NCBI GenBank assembly: GCA_028829895.1
Contig: CM054182.1
Coordinates: 6,553,001 to 6,617,000, forward strand
DNA: 64,000 bases
Direction: 5' to 3'
Origin: Sinotaia quadrata
Lineage: Eukaryota > Mollusca > Gastropoda > Architaenioglossa > Viviparidae
Part shown: one piece after another, positions 24,290-36,900 of the stretch
Numbering within the stretch: the stretch's first letter is position 1
How the letters are laid out: every line of letters starts with the position of its first letter
Made by a program: the position numbers and the translations under genes
The notes under the pieces: model-generated
The model's input: only the letters and a program-made list of their open reading frames with translations
Told to the model about the DNA's origin: nothing
The model's database searches: none

Positions 24290-26230
24290 AGAGTGATAAA
24301 TAGATAAATAAATAGTTGGCATTTCTGGTTTTCCTCAAAGTTGAAATTAAAGAGCTGGTCGAGATTTTAGAAACCCATGTGTCTGGTGATAAATTGGTAA
24401 AGTTGTTTATTTGTATGTTGACTCATGGGGCTAACTGATTATTACATGGCATAGCTGATAGACACTAATGGAATCCTTTAAAGAATCATTTTAATTTTAA
24501 TTTTGAATATTTTTAAGAAACTGAAGTGAATCTACTGTTCAGTTCTTTTCAGAGCAATGTAGTGCTACTTTAATTAAAATCAAAACAAAACATTTTTTGA
24601 ATTGAATTTGGGTCAGTTCACTTGTTCAGTTCTTTTCTCAGGACTAGGAGACTTTCGTTTTGACTATAGCTGTCTTTCGTGGAATGGAAATGGAAATCAT
24701 TTATTTAGTTTTTTTCAGAAGTACCTCTGAAGTTCGCTTATTATCTATAGTTTATGATGGTATAATGTTTCGAGTCCTTATGCTAAGGTACTGTTGTATC
24801 CGAGGTCAGAGGTTAGTTAGTGCGACCTAGGACAAGTTCAGAAAGGTCAACTACCCTCCTCATTTAGTGCAGCACTTGCAGATTCAGAACACTATACTGT
24901 TGTACAAATAAGTACTTAATATATTTGACTACAGTTTAACTTTCACTCTATTCTTTCTCTCCTTAACTCTTAGATTATCAGCTAAATACCGTTCGCATAC
25001 ACACACGCACACACACACGCACACACATAGACACAAACATATATAATATATATATAGGATCAGAATGTCCTAAACTGTTAGCTGGCCTAATTGGCAGGAA
25101 CGCGTGTGTGTCCATGAACTTTTGCTGATCAATATTGTTAGTGGCCTTGACATAACAGACCGGGTAATAAAGTATTTGAAGTTTTGCATTGTGTTATTTT
25201 TCTTATTAGTGTCTGGATGTGTTAAAGAAATTATTTGAGTGAATTAGCTATGTATGTAGTTAACAGCTTTGTTGGAGATTTGAAAGATTAATTCTGTGTT
25301 GCATGAAAGTGATGAAACATTAAAGTATAACTGTTATTTATAGACTGTTGTTTATTTATCTTTCAATTTCTTGTTTTCTTGTTTTGATGAGGTCATGGGT
25401 CATTGGCGTTTTGGGTGGAAGTGAGGTTTGGAATGTAATAGACTTTTGACTGACAGTTGGATGACTTATTGAAGCAAGAAATCCAATGACAAATTCTATT
25501 TTAATTATTGACCAATAGTTAGCCTGCTAACACTCTGAGCTATTGCAGTAAATTTAAAAAAGTTGTTTAAAGATCCCTGTATTGTCGATTTTGAGCACTT
25601 GAAAATTTATGCCAAAGCCCTTGTCTAAGCGTCACGAACGCCGAACTTTGTTAAGTCATCTGGACGATGTAAGAATGAGAATTGTACTTAAAATAGTTTG
25701 TGATTTAAAGTAAGATTTGTACATCCGATAACCTAGTTAGGCTAATCGAATACAGAATATGGTGATTAATATAACTGTTGTTTTATTTATAGCATATCCT
25801 CTAAACGCGGAATATCCCAGGTGTGGGTTAACTCCCCAATATGTGTAATCAGGTACCAGATTAGGGAGTGGATTATACTATCCATCCATCCGTTCATCAG
25901 TGAGTTTATCTGTCTGTTTAATCTGTCCTGAGTGCGCGACTACACATAGATAATAGATTTGTTTCAGGCCTCGACTTTTGCCTCTTACGCACTAGCACTC
26001 TTGACTGGTTAATCTCAGATGTTAAGCACTTCATCATTGGTCAGTCCTGATGTATACTGTCAAACCCTTACTGTCTGACTCACACTTAAACACTCAATCG
26101 ATCAAGCATTGATTAATCTTTAGGTAGTTGTGTACCCTTGATTTGAATAGTGTCAGTCTTTTGAGACTCTGAGTGACGTGTGGTTAAGTCTTGTAGTAGA
26201 GATGGTCATTCTTGTGCAATATTCCCCACT
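24290..26230. other. non-coding DNA, no recognised gene
   Basis: No convincing exon. A short imperfect stem (arms near 25829-25838 and 25864-25873, ACTCCC/GGGAGT) is visible, of unknown meaning. CA-rich patch at 25000-25030. Confidence 0.35.
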
Positions 26231-26234
26231 CTCG

Positions 26235-26365
26235 TTTGGTTTAATCAAAAAATGAATATAGGTACTTTTCTTAATGTACAAAGTAGGGTTAATAAAAAAT
26301 GAATATTGGTACTGTTCTTAACGTGCAAAGTAGGGTTTAATAAAAAATGAATATTGGTACTGTTC
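26235..26365. repeat. ~55-bp tandem repeat, 3 copies
   Basis: AATAAAAAATGAATATTGGT followed by ACTGTTCTTAACGTGCAAAG, repeated with small indels. Confidence 0.85.
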
Positions 26366-26775
26366 TTCACCAGCTTAACTGCCCTGTTTCATGCAAAGTT
26401 AGTTATAAGAGCACTTAATAATAATAAGGAAATACAACCGCACCTACCAATAGTATAATTCATATGGTAAAAATAAAATATGCAGGCAAATTAAAGATTA
26501 TTGAAACAATTAAGGTTAGAATGAGAAAATGATTATGAGTTAGGGTTAGGAATAGAGTTTAGTTCCAATTAGTTCTGATTTTATTTCAAGAATACCTTGA
26601 GACGTAAATACCATATGTGCACTACAATAGACGACTCAAACATTAATAACTGGAGAACTGGTAGGGAAATTAATGGAAGTATTTATCGCACAATTACATT
26701 ATGACAGTTACAAGGGATTAGTACTTGAAAGTTTTGTATACTAAAAACAAATAAATTGTTTATCTATCTCTTTGT

Positions 26776-26795
26776 ATGTGTGTGTGTATATGTGT

Positions 26796-26869
<74 letters not shown>
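26776..26869. repeat. (TG)n microsatellite
   Basis: Interrupted at the left, about 35 pure TG units at the right. DNA from 26370 to here holds no recognised gene. Confidence 0.98.
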
Positions 26870-26870
<1 letters not shown>

Positions 26871-27369
26871 TCGACGTCGGATTATACGAATTGATGAGTA
26901 CATAATTTCGTGGAAAATGGTGTTTCAATTGCTTATTTTAAAATAATTTTACAGCTGTAACTTTGAAATTGATTGCAGTTAAACAGGATACTTATTCACA
27001 ATTAATTTATTTCTCAACTTATATAAGTTCTTATTGTTGATTTCTAATTTATGTTGATCCCAGTTTCAGATTTAAGCAAACTACCAAATTTACACTTTAA
27101 AACATTGTAGGGTACTTTAAACTGCTTACCCTTTTAATGTTTTATGTTCCTAGCTTTCTGTTTTAAGATCGCGATTTTAGTGGACCATATAATACACTGT
27201 TTTTCTTGCGTAGATCTAAATATTTAAGAAACTGTTGACATGTCCTTTATCAACTTCTTTTAATACATTTTGACAAAATATATTTGCTAGGACAGTTCAT
27301 GACATGACTTACATTAAAATAGTTTCATGACTATTGCTAGGTTTTACTTTTTTAAAATGCTATGAATAA

Positions 27370-27900
27370 TAAAATAAAGAAATTAGGCAAAGATGTGCAA
27401 GAGAAGTTATTCAGTTTGTACTGTTATGTCTGAAATAATTAGGACAATAATATATCTTTTGTATGTCACACACGGACATGAATCTTACTTTGAAGTATGC
27501 TTACCCAATCACTTGCAAAGACTTTTGGTTTATCTGCAAAGTGCGTTCTACCGTTACATAATTTGCACCTAGGAAAAGCTTTATTCCTCGAACAATTTGA
27601 CGTGGCCAGGAATCTCTACTTTCGGTTTCAGAATCTCGTGGGATTTTCCGTTCTTCTTTTTTTAGCCAGGTGTCACAATCAATAGCATGCAGGTGTGCGG
27701 GAGGAGAGTTAGCGAGCGAGAGTTTTTAACTGAAGGACGAGTTAGCGAGCGAGAGTTTTTAACTGAGGGACGAGTTAGCGAGCGAGAGTTTTTAACTGAG
27801 GGACGAGTTAGCGAGCGAGAGTTTTTAACTGAGGGAGGAGCGATAAGATAAACCATAAGTAAATGTATTTCTAAAGATTCAAGATTTAAAGTGTTCAACG
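27370..27900 (+). repeat. low-copy duplication A (partner 39438-39945)
   Basis: Shares a collinear path with 39438-39945: GTATGTCA(C/T)ACACGG, GAATCTTAC, CCGTTACA, TTTCAGA and, beyond the internal minisatellite, GTAAATGTATTTCTAA. Divergence is roughly a fifth of sites by eye. It is direct, so it is independent of the inverted HYD1 pair nearby. Confidence 0.8.
27700..27840. repeat. ~38-bp minisatellite, 4 copies
   Basis: The unit includes GAGTTAGCGAGCGAGAGTTT and AACTGAGGGAC. It is nested in duplication A. Confidence 0.95.
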
Positions 27901-27944
27901 AAAGAGAGCGAAACAACGGTGTTAATTAAAAATTAGTAATCAAA

Positions 27945-28520
27945 TGACGTCATACAAAGGTGAGTAAAACAAAGACGAGCGCAACAAAATCTAGTGAGTG
28001 AAAGGTCAGTGAATTAAACATTTTATACACAGGTGAATGAAACTAAGTTTCTGCTATTTGTAAATTCGTGGAAAAAGTATAACGGATGGAGATTACATAT
28101 GCACACTGATTGTTGTTTCTAATGTTTTGACAATAATAATATGGCAAAAAGACCTATTATATTTTAATCCGCTAAAATCAAAGTACAATACAAAATTTCA
28201 TTAAAAACGGTAATTAAAATAAAGCGATACAAAGTAAAAAAAAATGTATTATACAAAGGTCAGTAAAACAATGATGTTAATCAAAGGTGAGTAAAACAAT
28301 GATGTCATACAAAGATCAGTAAAACAATGATGTCCTACAAAGGTGTACAATACAAATTGGGTAGATCAAAGATGTTTTTCAAGTTTTTCAAGTTTTAGGG
28401 AATCTGAGGTAGGAGTTAAAAAAAGGAATAAGTCATATCTTTTATACAAAGGTGAGTGAAACATAGATGTGTGGTAAAGTATGATTGAAATAAAAGTGAG
28501 TAAAACTTCTGATTGATGCC
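27945..28520. repeat. degenerate ~30-bp repeat rich in splice-donor-like AAAGGTGAGTA
   Basis: Repeated GTCATACAAAGGTGAGTAAAAC-type units with variants (AAAGGTCAGTAAAAC, AAAGGTGAGTGAAAC). At least six units match the 5' splice-site consensus on the plus strand. No exon frame leads into them. Confidence 0.7.
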
Positions 28521-28524
28521 CAAG

Positions 28525-28814
28525 AGAATTAAATAAATATAAATAAAAAAGATTACTACAAAACAAGCATAAATAATGCAAAGGTGGGCGTATAATGCGA
28601 AAGAAGCATATTTAAATTTTATGCAAATTTACAAGAAACACAGGCGAGTAAAGCAGAATTCATGCTCTCGATACATCTATTAAAACAAGAATAAGTATCA
28701 CTGAATGATTCAACTTTATTTATTTTGATTCAGTCCATGAGTAATAACATAGTGCCATTCATTGTAGTCCTAATATGGTGACCAGTAAATTCTTCAGTTA
28801 TAGAAAACATTGCT
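28525..28814. other. no recognised feature
   Basis: AT-rich DNA between two arrays; nothing supported. Confidence 0.4.
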
Positions 28815-28978
28815 TGTTAATTACTTCACATCAAGTTTGACTAAATGGTGTAATACAGGTTACTTAATTTACATCAAGTTTGACTATATGGTGTAATACA
28901 GGTTACTTAATTTACATCAAGTTTGACTATATGGTGTAATACAGGTTACTTAATTTACATCAAGTTTGACTATATGGC
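28815..28978. repeat. 43-bp tandem repeat, ~4 copies
   Basis: Units read TTAATTTACATCAAGTTTGA then CTATATGGTGTAATACAGG. Confidence 0.93.
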
Positions 28979-28979
28979 T

Positions 28980-29720
28980 ACAGAGTGCTTTCTGCTCAAT
29001 GTACAGGGTGATTTATTTTCTTGTTAAATAAGGCAGGATGTCTTTTCCTGCAAATAGGAACCCTTCGTTTTCTGGTTTTAACATGCTAGTGATATCGGCC
29101 AGGACTGGTCTAATTCATTATATTAACAAGTTATAGCCTATGTAGAACACAAAATATTTCAAGAGAATAACATCTTTACTCTCACCCTTCAAACCGTTTG
29201 TAACTCATTTTTCTACATATTTTAACACAAATTCACAACTCACACCACTATCTTCTCAAATCAACTAAAATTTGTAAAATGGAGAAAATACTGAAGATGC
29301 GCGAAATAAACAAGCTTGGCCGAATCATGTCTGCTAGAATACAATTTACCATCTCTTAACCATACCACGACATAAATTATTGCTGGCATTGTTTACATGG
29401 GTAGTCAAAGGGACAAAATAGGTCTTTGGAGACGGAACTCTGTACTTCGACTATTTGCCTTTTATAGATTGTTCTGTATAAATAAAGAGTGAAATGGATG
29501 TGTCTGTTGGAGATGAAACTCTTTATTTGTCTATTACAATGTGCTGTATTTTGTCTGCAATACGTGCTTTGGGCAGATAATGGACCCAAGTAGCGTAGTT
29601 AATGAAGACGGAAGTCTTTACATGGTCTACTGCAAGGGACTGTACTCTATCACCTTCTGCAAGGGACTGTACTCTATCACCGATACGAGTTAAACAGGAA
29701 TCAATGGACTCAGTATGACA
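28980..29720. other. 3' flank of the minus-strand HYD1-type gene
   Basis: Contains an exact 27-bp tandem duplication (29629-29682, GCAAGGGACTGTACTCTATC). No exon recognised. Confidence 0.4.
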
Positions 29721-29723
29721 ATT

Positions 29724-32204
29724 TTAAACCTCTATCACCTCCCACACATACTGATTAATATAGATTGGACCCTTGTGGAGGAGGATGTTCCTGGTTGATG
29801 TAGTCATATTTTGCACCTGACTTTTAGGGATTTTCAAATGAATAGCGTAGTCCACTCGGCCTTTCTTCTCCCTGTTTTTCCAACCACCCAGGTAGTTGTT
29901 CTTAGCAATGGCTCTTTTGCCAGCATGCGGGGGCATACCTGTCCCGTAAACACCTATAATCACAAAAGGAAAACAAAAAAAGCAAATAAACTCATTATAG
30001 CATCATAAATATGCAGTAGTACAAATATTGTTCTTTTGCGTAGAAAATTGGCACCCTTAGAGATAATGTAATTTTTGGCACCCTTACAGATAATGTGATT
30101 TTTGGCACCCTTTCAGATTGTCACCGCTGTACCCTGGGGTGACTCTGTAATAATGAATGATATCAAATATGAGTAATTAGTTATGATACATCTACAAGTG
30201 CCGATGCAGAGTATGGTTCTCTGGTTACATATGTATATCTGCAACTGTTACACTGGTACACGCCAAGTTGGCTCTAACCCCCTGCCCCTCAGTTTTCGCT
30301 GAGAATCAATGTTTATGAATATATATTTATGACGATTATAAATAGACTAACAGAGGACAAGACATAATCATTAGATTATATTTATCACTTCAGACTACGA
30401 TAACAAAACTAACAAATACCTAACAAGATTTAGAAAAATAAGTAATATAGTTCATCATAGGCAAGCTCCAGCTACACTGAAGTCATTTCTGAGGCCATAA
30501 CTTGTCTTGATGAACTGGAGTGACATACACACTCTGGTAGATGCTCAATAGTACATGACATCACGTCCTCGGTAATAGATCTCAAAGTTCACGAAATCAA
30601 AGTCCCAATCATGCCAGGAACAAAAAACAACCAAAAGCCCTAAACAACCAGAAACAAAATAAAACAGAAACCCTGAAACACAAGCAATTGCAGAATCTAA
30701 GTGTCCAGTCAATTGCTAAATACTACGTTTGGCATTGGCCTCTGAAAGAAAGAAATGTTAACATGTTCAAAATAAAACATAGCATATAGCATCTTAATAA
30801 AACATAACCATTCATACACCACAAAGATGCTTATCCAGCCAAGGGTTTTACTCTGCTCCAATACAACCCACTGTAGGGAGGGACCCAAATCTCGAAAAGC
30901 TCACCCAAAGAGACGATTGAAAAAATGAGTACCGAGCAAAATTTGTAATCAGCTTTATTACCCTTGAAATCACACCAGTGTCTTTTAGACACGCCTTCGA
31001 TCTGGTCAATTACTTAACCACTAATACGATTATGACTTTCTAACAACTTCTGACTACACACGCAGATCTAGTTAACAACGCTTCTCATTGTATACCCCAA
31101 AACACAAACAGGCACTAAACCAGTTAATCCATTGCCCTTTTATCGGCCATTGATCACGCAAATTTAAACAACAAACACTCGCTCACTTATCTGACGCAAG
31201 TACTAAAGACCGGTCAGGAAATCTGTCACCATGCACGACTCATTCTTCAGGACCTCACTGCCGAAACAACATGATGCAAATGTGACATCATTCAAATTAC
31301 AAATAGCTTCAATAGCTTAAAAAATTGCAACATGAAAATTTATATAAAATATATGGGAAAATTTCCCATCTTGTAACACAGATAATGTGATTTTTGGCAC
31401 CCTTACTGATAATGTGATTTTAAGCATGATTTCATTAAACTGAATCATTGTAAAACAGAGACAAAGGAATATAATGATAACATAGGACAAAATAGTGCAG
31501 ATTGCAAATTAAGTTGTTATATGTCTTCTTTTCATTACTTGGAACAGGTTTGAGTAAATGCAATAATTAGTAACAAAACTTGTGATCAAGTTTCATAATG
31601 TATTTAGCATCCTTATTGTTGAATTTCGTTCGTAAGGTGCTAAAACAGTGTGTATTGTGAAGAATTATGACAAAGGCGAAACAAAAGTTTATTTATTATA
31701 TCCGAACATTTTAAAAAAATAGTTTCACAAACATAATTCATCAGACAAAGATATAAGATATAGCTTGTGTATGCAGACTGCAAGATAAACTTAGCATGGG
31801 CAGTAAACGATAATTGAAATTTAATGTCCAATTTGTGCATTATGTAAATGGTCTTAATTCCTCTCCAACCTCATTATGTTAATGGTCTTAATTTCTCCCC
31901 AACCTCATTATGTTAATGGTCTTAATTCCTTCCCAACCTCATTATGTTAATGGTCTTAATTCCTCTTTACTTGAATGATATCAGTGATATTAATTCAAAT
32001 AATAAGAAATTCTATTTTTCAAATTCTGCATTTAGAAAATAATTAATAAAGTGATTTTCAGCAAGATTTGCGTAAATTAACTCCCTTACCTCTACCAAAG
32101 TGGGCATCCGTTCCACCATCAAGACTCTCATTGATGATTCCAGTATTAATGATAGCGTCGATGGCAGCTTCGCTGGTGTAGTGGTAGAAGTCTATTAAAG
32201 CCAT
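29724..32204 (-). CDS. HYD1-type ADP-ribosyltransferase-like protein, two exons, minus strand
   Basis: On the minus strand exon 1 runs 32204-32090 and exon 2 runs 29953-29724, joined at a phase-1 glycine (AGAG/gtaagg ... attatag/GTGTT). The product is about 114 residues. It has IDFYHYTSEAA in exon 1, then VYGTGMPPHAGKRAI, DYAIHLKIP, and a C-terminal YVWEVIEV ending at the stop. It is the same single-domain arrangement as the 21.2-kb gene; exon 1 is closest to the orphan exon at 40331. The 2.1-kb intron is long because of an insertion at about 30116-31378. TTTCTAG directly before the ATG could be a splice acceptor, in which case the ATG codon starts an internal exon. Catalysis is inferred from fold only. 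Confidence 0.62.
30045..30115. repeat. 28-bp tandem repeat interrupted by an insertion
   Basis: TTGGCACCCTTACAGATAAT units occur here and resume at 31380-31430, on the other side of a ~1.26-kb segment. Confidence 0.85.
30116..31378. mobile_element. probable non-autonomous element inserted in the intron
   Basis: A ~1.26-kb segment of unrelated sequence splits the 28-bp array and so was inserted after the array formed. The left edge reads TGTCACCGCTGTACCC and the right edge, reverse-complemented, reads TGTTACAAGATGGG; the shared TGT(C/T)AC may be a short terminal inverted repeat. No open frame of note, so it is probably non-autonomous. Class unknown. Confidence 0.5.
31830..31970. repeat. ~40-bp tandem repeat, 4 copies
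   Basis: Units of AACCTCATTATGTTAATGGT and CTTAATTCCTCCCC, within the intron of the minus-strand gene. Confidence 0.93.
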
Positions 32205-32209
32205 CTAGA

Positions 32210-34200
32210 AACAAAGGTTGTCCGAAATTAACTTGCATGAATTAAAAAGAAAGGGAGTTTTGGACATCATAGAAAAATGGCTGGCCTACAATTAAAAAAA
32301 ATATATCAACGTTTCACACTGCACTATCATGGACACACTCAAGTGACAGTATTTTTATGCAATTATATTCCGTGTTAGTCGTCGGACTGGGTACAATTTA
32401 GATATTTTGCTTTTGTTTAGGGTAGTGGGATATACATCGACACACTAATTCGCCCTTTCCCCAGGCAGCTGATGAAAAAGAAACGGGCCTATAATAAAAT
32501 AAAAATTAACGTTATTTCCTTTTCGGCGGAAAACAAACTGTCATTCTGCACTTTTAACAAAGGGACGCGTTCCAATACTACAAATATCTGCCCTATCGAG
32601 ATGAAGATCTGCGATATTTTATTGCTCGATCTGGACGATGTGACAATTGGTATTATGAATATCAGTATCCTTGCTCGGAGAATAAATAAAATATTCTTGT
32701 CACATACCAGGGAAACATTTTCTTCCTATTTATTTTTTAAAACTAGAGTAGCTCCCAAGCCTTATTTATATGCCCGTCAAAAAGATAAGAAAATAGCTAT
32801 CACTTCGAACAAATTGACCCCCATCCCTGCCTCCCACCTCTGGTCGCGCTGCCGCTAGTTTAGGGTTGTGCTATTTATAGAAAGGAGTTCCCTGGCGCAG
32901 GATTAGACTGACGGCTTATAAAATGTCGTATGACAAGTTGTAACAATCGCTGTTTAAATTTTAAATTCGCTGTAATTACTCATTACCTATCATTAATAGT
33001 TAAGATTCTTCCTCATTTGATACAAAATCGTCTTCTATAGTTAAATTCTTTTGTATGTATAAGAAGTATTGAGACCAAACTATTGTTAATAAAATTTAAT
33101 GGAACTAATTAGTTTAGGTCTCAAAAATATTTACTCGGGTGAATTAAATAGCAAGTAGAGGTATATATATAATTATAGACTGTTGCAATCCACATTTTTA
33201 TTTTACTTGTCTAAAAATCCTTTACCCATCATTTCTGTGTTTTATTAAGGATTGTTATTTAGCTGCGTCTCTTTTCTAAAAAATTTTTTTTAATATTTAT
33301 TAAGGATTGTTATATTTGTACTTTATAATAAATTTAGCACTTACGAAACCGCTCCACGAATTAAAATGAACTCAATAAGCTTAATCAGAGTCATCAATTA
33401 AATGTATACATTTGCAAAGTTTTAGGGTAAATATTGTTGAGTTGATACTGTTTTAGTCAATATTTTCTTTCAGTTCACTAAAAAAAATAGCAATCTACTT
33501 TTCAACATCGAGCTAAATATATACAAAGATTCAACAACGTTTTTTTCATCGCCAGTAGATGAACACGTTTATCAAACATCTTTGAATACATTAGCTGAAA
33601 CTAAACAAACTGATTGTTAGGTTATTTCCGAATACTTTTAGTTTTATATTAAACATATAAAAGAACAAAATTTGAATACAGACCTCTGGACCATGCAATT
33701 ACTTGCTCAATGTTTTAATAACTCAGATTTGAGTGAAGAGTGCGATCACTATAAATTTTCATTTACTGAGAAGTGGGGAAATTTTATTTTCCAAATTGTA
33801 CAACATGACTAGGTTGGTCAAGTAGATGGCGCTTCCGGCTTCCGTCGCTTTCGCGTAACATGACTAGGTGTTTCTATTTTTATTATATTCCAGCGGAAAT
33901 TTCCGTTCTGTTTTATGTTCACAAAAATCAATAGTGAACAACTGTATATGAAGGGAGGTTTCGTTTGAAAGCTACTAAAGTCTTTCAGTATATGATTTTA
34001 CAGTATCCACTGAGGCAATAATGAATTCTCCCATACAAGTGCAAGGCATTACCAGAAAACACTGATTTCAACCGAGACTGAATTTATGAAAGTAAATTTA
34101 AAATGTTTTGTTTGAAATTAATTCTTTGTACATCTAGGATTAAAGAATGTATGATAAAATGTATAAGGTTATCAGGAAAATAAAATCATTTTCCACTCTG
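32210..34200. other. non-coding DNA, no recognised gene
   Basis: A 128-codon plus-strand frame at 32472-32858 has no recognisable motif and begins in a Lys/Asn-rich stretch typical of AT-rich DNA, so I do not call it. A small duplication (ACATGACTAGGT at 33802 and 33857) is visible. Confidence 0.35.
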
Positions 34201-36900
34201 TATAAATAATTCAAATTCTCTCTTGCACCTCCTCCATTTAACAAGACGAAATATAGAGTACCCACACATCACTCCAACAGTAGCGTACTTCCCACCAGCA
34301 TTTTCAGCTTATGTTAAAGACAAATGGCAAAAAAATATGACAGGTTAGAAACAGCTGACAGGTACGAAGAAATATATGGGACGTGCTAATCTGACAGCTA
34401 GCCATAATTTTGGACAATGCAGACCAGCTAATGAACAAGTGATGCCTAAACAACAGAGCAACAAGCCAGATAATGAACCTAACACAGGATCCTCTCTTGC
34501 ACCTCCTCCGGTTAATAAGACGAAATATAGAGTACCCAAACATCACCCAACAATAGTGTGCTTTAGCTATGGCCAACCAAACCATTAAACGTTATTGCCC
34601 AGGTAACATAAATGTCATAGAACCAAGTGACACATCACTTTTTAATGCATACATAAATGGGCATTGTGTTCCAGTCCTCTGTGACACTGGTTGTGGAGTA
34701 GGGTTAGTAGTACACCCTAGCCTAGTTAAAGAAAGTGCCTACACTGGACAGTTTCAAACAATCACTCTAGCCAATGGTGTAAAAGATAAGATACCCATTG
34801 TGATGGAAGACATATAGTTAGTATGTATGTGGACGCATTCAGGTGTATGTCTAGTAAATTGTGTTGAGAGTGCTATCATGGGATATAAATACATACTCAA
34901 TGGTGAAGACACCCCATATTTTCTCGACAATGTGTGAGTACTCACACGCAGGCAAGCTGCAGCACAGGAACCTGAAGCTAAGTCATGTGTTAAGGATGCA
35001 GTAGTAAGTGTAAAGTTTATGCACCAATGACTTTGGCTGAAACTTTCATTGGTGGGGCATGTCACCTCCAGGAAGTCACACAGGACTCAGTCATAACAGG
35101 ATAAATACTGGTTTCTGACTGTCAGACTGTGGCTGAACCTGAGGGGGGGAGGCCTTGCTCAGAGCAGCACAATCGGAAGATGATGATTCTCTTAGAGAAA
35201 TGTCAAGAGAAGACCAAACTTTCAGGATCATACTTGTCTAAATCTTCTGGCAAAGTTACTGAGTTTTACCGGAAGGATGGTTTCTTGATTTAAAATAGGA
35301 AGGGACTGATAGCAGTCAGTTGGTGGTACCCCTGAGCTATCGAATGAATGTGCTGTGTTTGGCTGATGACCATCCACAACTGGTCATATAGGATCAAACA
35401 AAACTTTAGCCCATGTGGAAGCTGAGTTTTATTGGCCAGGTATGACAGGGTACATCACCGAGTACTGTCAGTCATGTGATATCTCTCAGCAGGTGAATAG
35501 AAAGATGGAATGCCATGTTTCACTAGGATTGAAACCTGACAATTGATATTCCCTTTACACTAGTAGACATTGATCTCATTGGAGAATTTGTGTCCTCATT
35601 GGGTCAAGGCCACATATGTATTCTTACTGTCATTGATTATGCTATATACGATACCCTGAGGCAGTAGTGCTTAGCTCCATTAGTACTGTATAAGTAGCAA
35701 ATGTGTTGTTCACCATTTTCTCAAGTGCAGGATTTCCTGAAGAAATCTTGTTCAGTAGGAATACTCAGGTCACGAGCGGGTTAATGAAAGAGATTAATCA
35801 ACTATTGAGAGTAAAGCAATTAAACTACACCTTATCATTACACCTATGTGTAAAGATTTATTAAAAAATCAGAATGCTACTCTTACCACATCCTTGAGAA
35901 AACCGTGCATGGAAAGATGAGGTGATTGGGATATGTATTTGCTAGCACGTTTGTTTTCAATGTGTAAAGTACCACAATTTTCACTCTTCAAACTTATATG
36001 GTAGGACCGTTAGGGGACCATGTCTATATTACTAGAATATTGAACAGAAAGAGGGCTAGCAGAATCTGTAAACAGCACCTATCACCACCTGATTGAACTT
36101 GCAAACCATATTGATACTTCATGTCAGATAGCAGTGGAGAATGTACACAAACGTAGTGTATATATGTACAACCATAAAACGAAAGCATCTAACATTGAAG
36201 TCAGTACACGGGTGTTGTTATTAACTTTGCACCAAATCAAATTAGATGCATCATGGTAAGGACCCTATAAAGTTGTTAAGAAACTGAGTTGTTTCAATTT
36301 CCAAACTTAGATCAAAAATGAAAATTTGTCATGCTAATCTGATGAAAGCATATAAAGAACTCCCGGATAACATGGTCACTACTATTGTAATAGAGGATGA
36401 TGCTACCTCTGTACCCAATGATAAATCCATACCACACCCAGGTCTAACAGATGTTGAAACTGTTGATGACATTATTTTGAATCCAGAACTCTCAGACTCT
36501 GAAGCTCAACAGTTATGGAACGTGATAAAGGAAACGTTTTTCTTTTCTTTTTTTTTTTTTTAATAAACCTTGAAAAACGATTCTGTGCAAATTTATGGTT
36601 GCACTAAGGGATCCTAATTTGATCTGCATGAAACATTATGTTTACCTTATTCTAAACAGGATGCTGTAAATCAGGAAATTGATAGCCTTATGTAAGAGTG
36701 AGAAGGCAGAGTACCAGGATAGCTCTCCTATTGTCCTAGTTAACAAGATAGATGACACACACTAATTTATCTGGATCACAGGCAGTTGAACAAGTTGACT
36801 TTTTTCCAGGTGAATCGATTCCTGAACCAGAGCACCCCTTTGCTCATCTCAGAGGAGCAAAATATTTTTCCAAACAATGCAAAGGCCATCTATGTGTCCA
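34200..36900 (+). mobile_element. decayed Ty3/Gypsy-type LTR retroelement with protease-integrase-RT order
   Basis: Fragments in several frames, broken by stops and frameshifts. In order: a gag-type zinc knuckle near 34555-34605 with one cysteine lost; an aspartic protease motif (LCDTGCG) near 34675-34700; an integrase H2C2 zinc region near 35380-35510 (TGHIGSNKT, then CQSC); integrase core segments from about 35560 to 35830 (DIDLIGEF, GFPEEILF); a linker typical of the stretch just before Gypsy RT (36318-36540, LNPELSD); then the start of reverse transcriptase (36640-36870, DAVNQEIDSL, DHRQLNKL). Integrase ahead of RT is not the usual Gypsy order. No LTRs were identified. A ~65-bp segment is duplicated inside (34210 and 34492). 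This copy cannot encode working proteins. Confidence 0.75.

Noticed and set aside
32472..32858. 128-residue frame
   Set aside because: No motif, no splice or promoter support, composition as expected for AT-rich DNA. A chance frame is the simplest reading.
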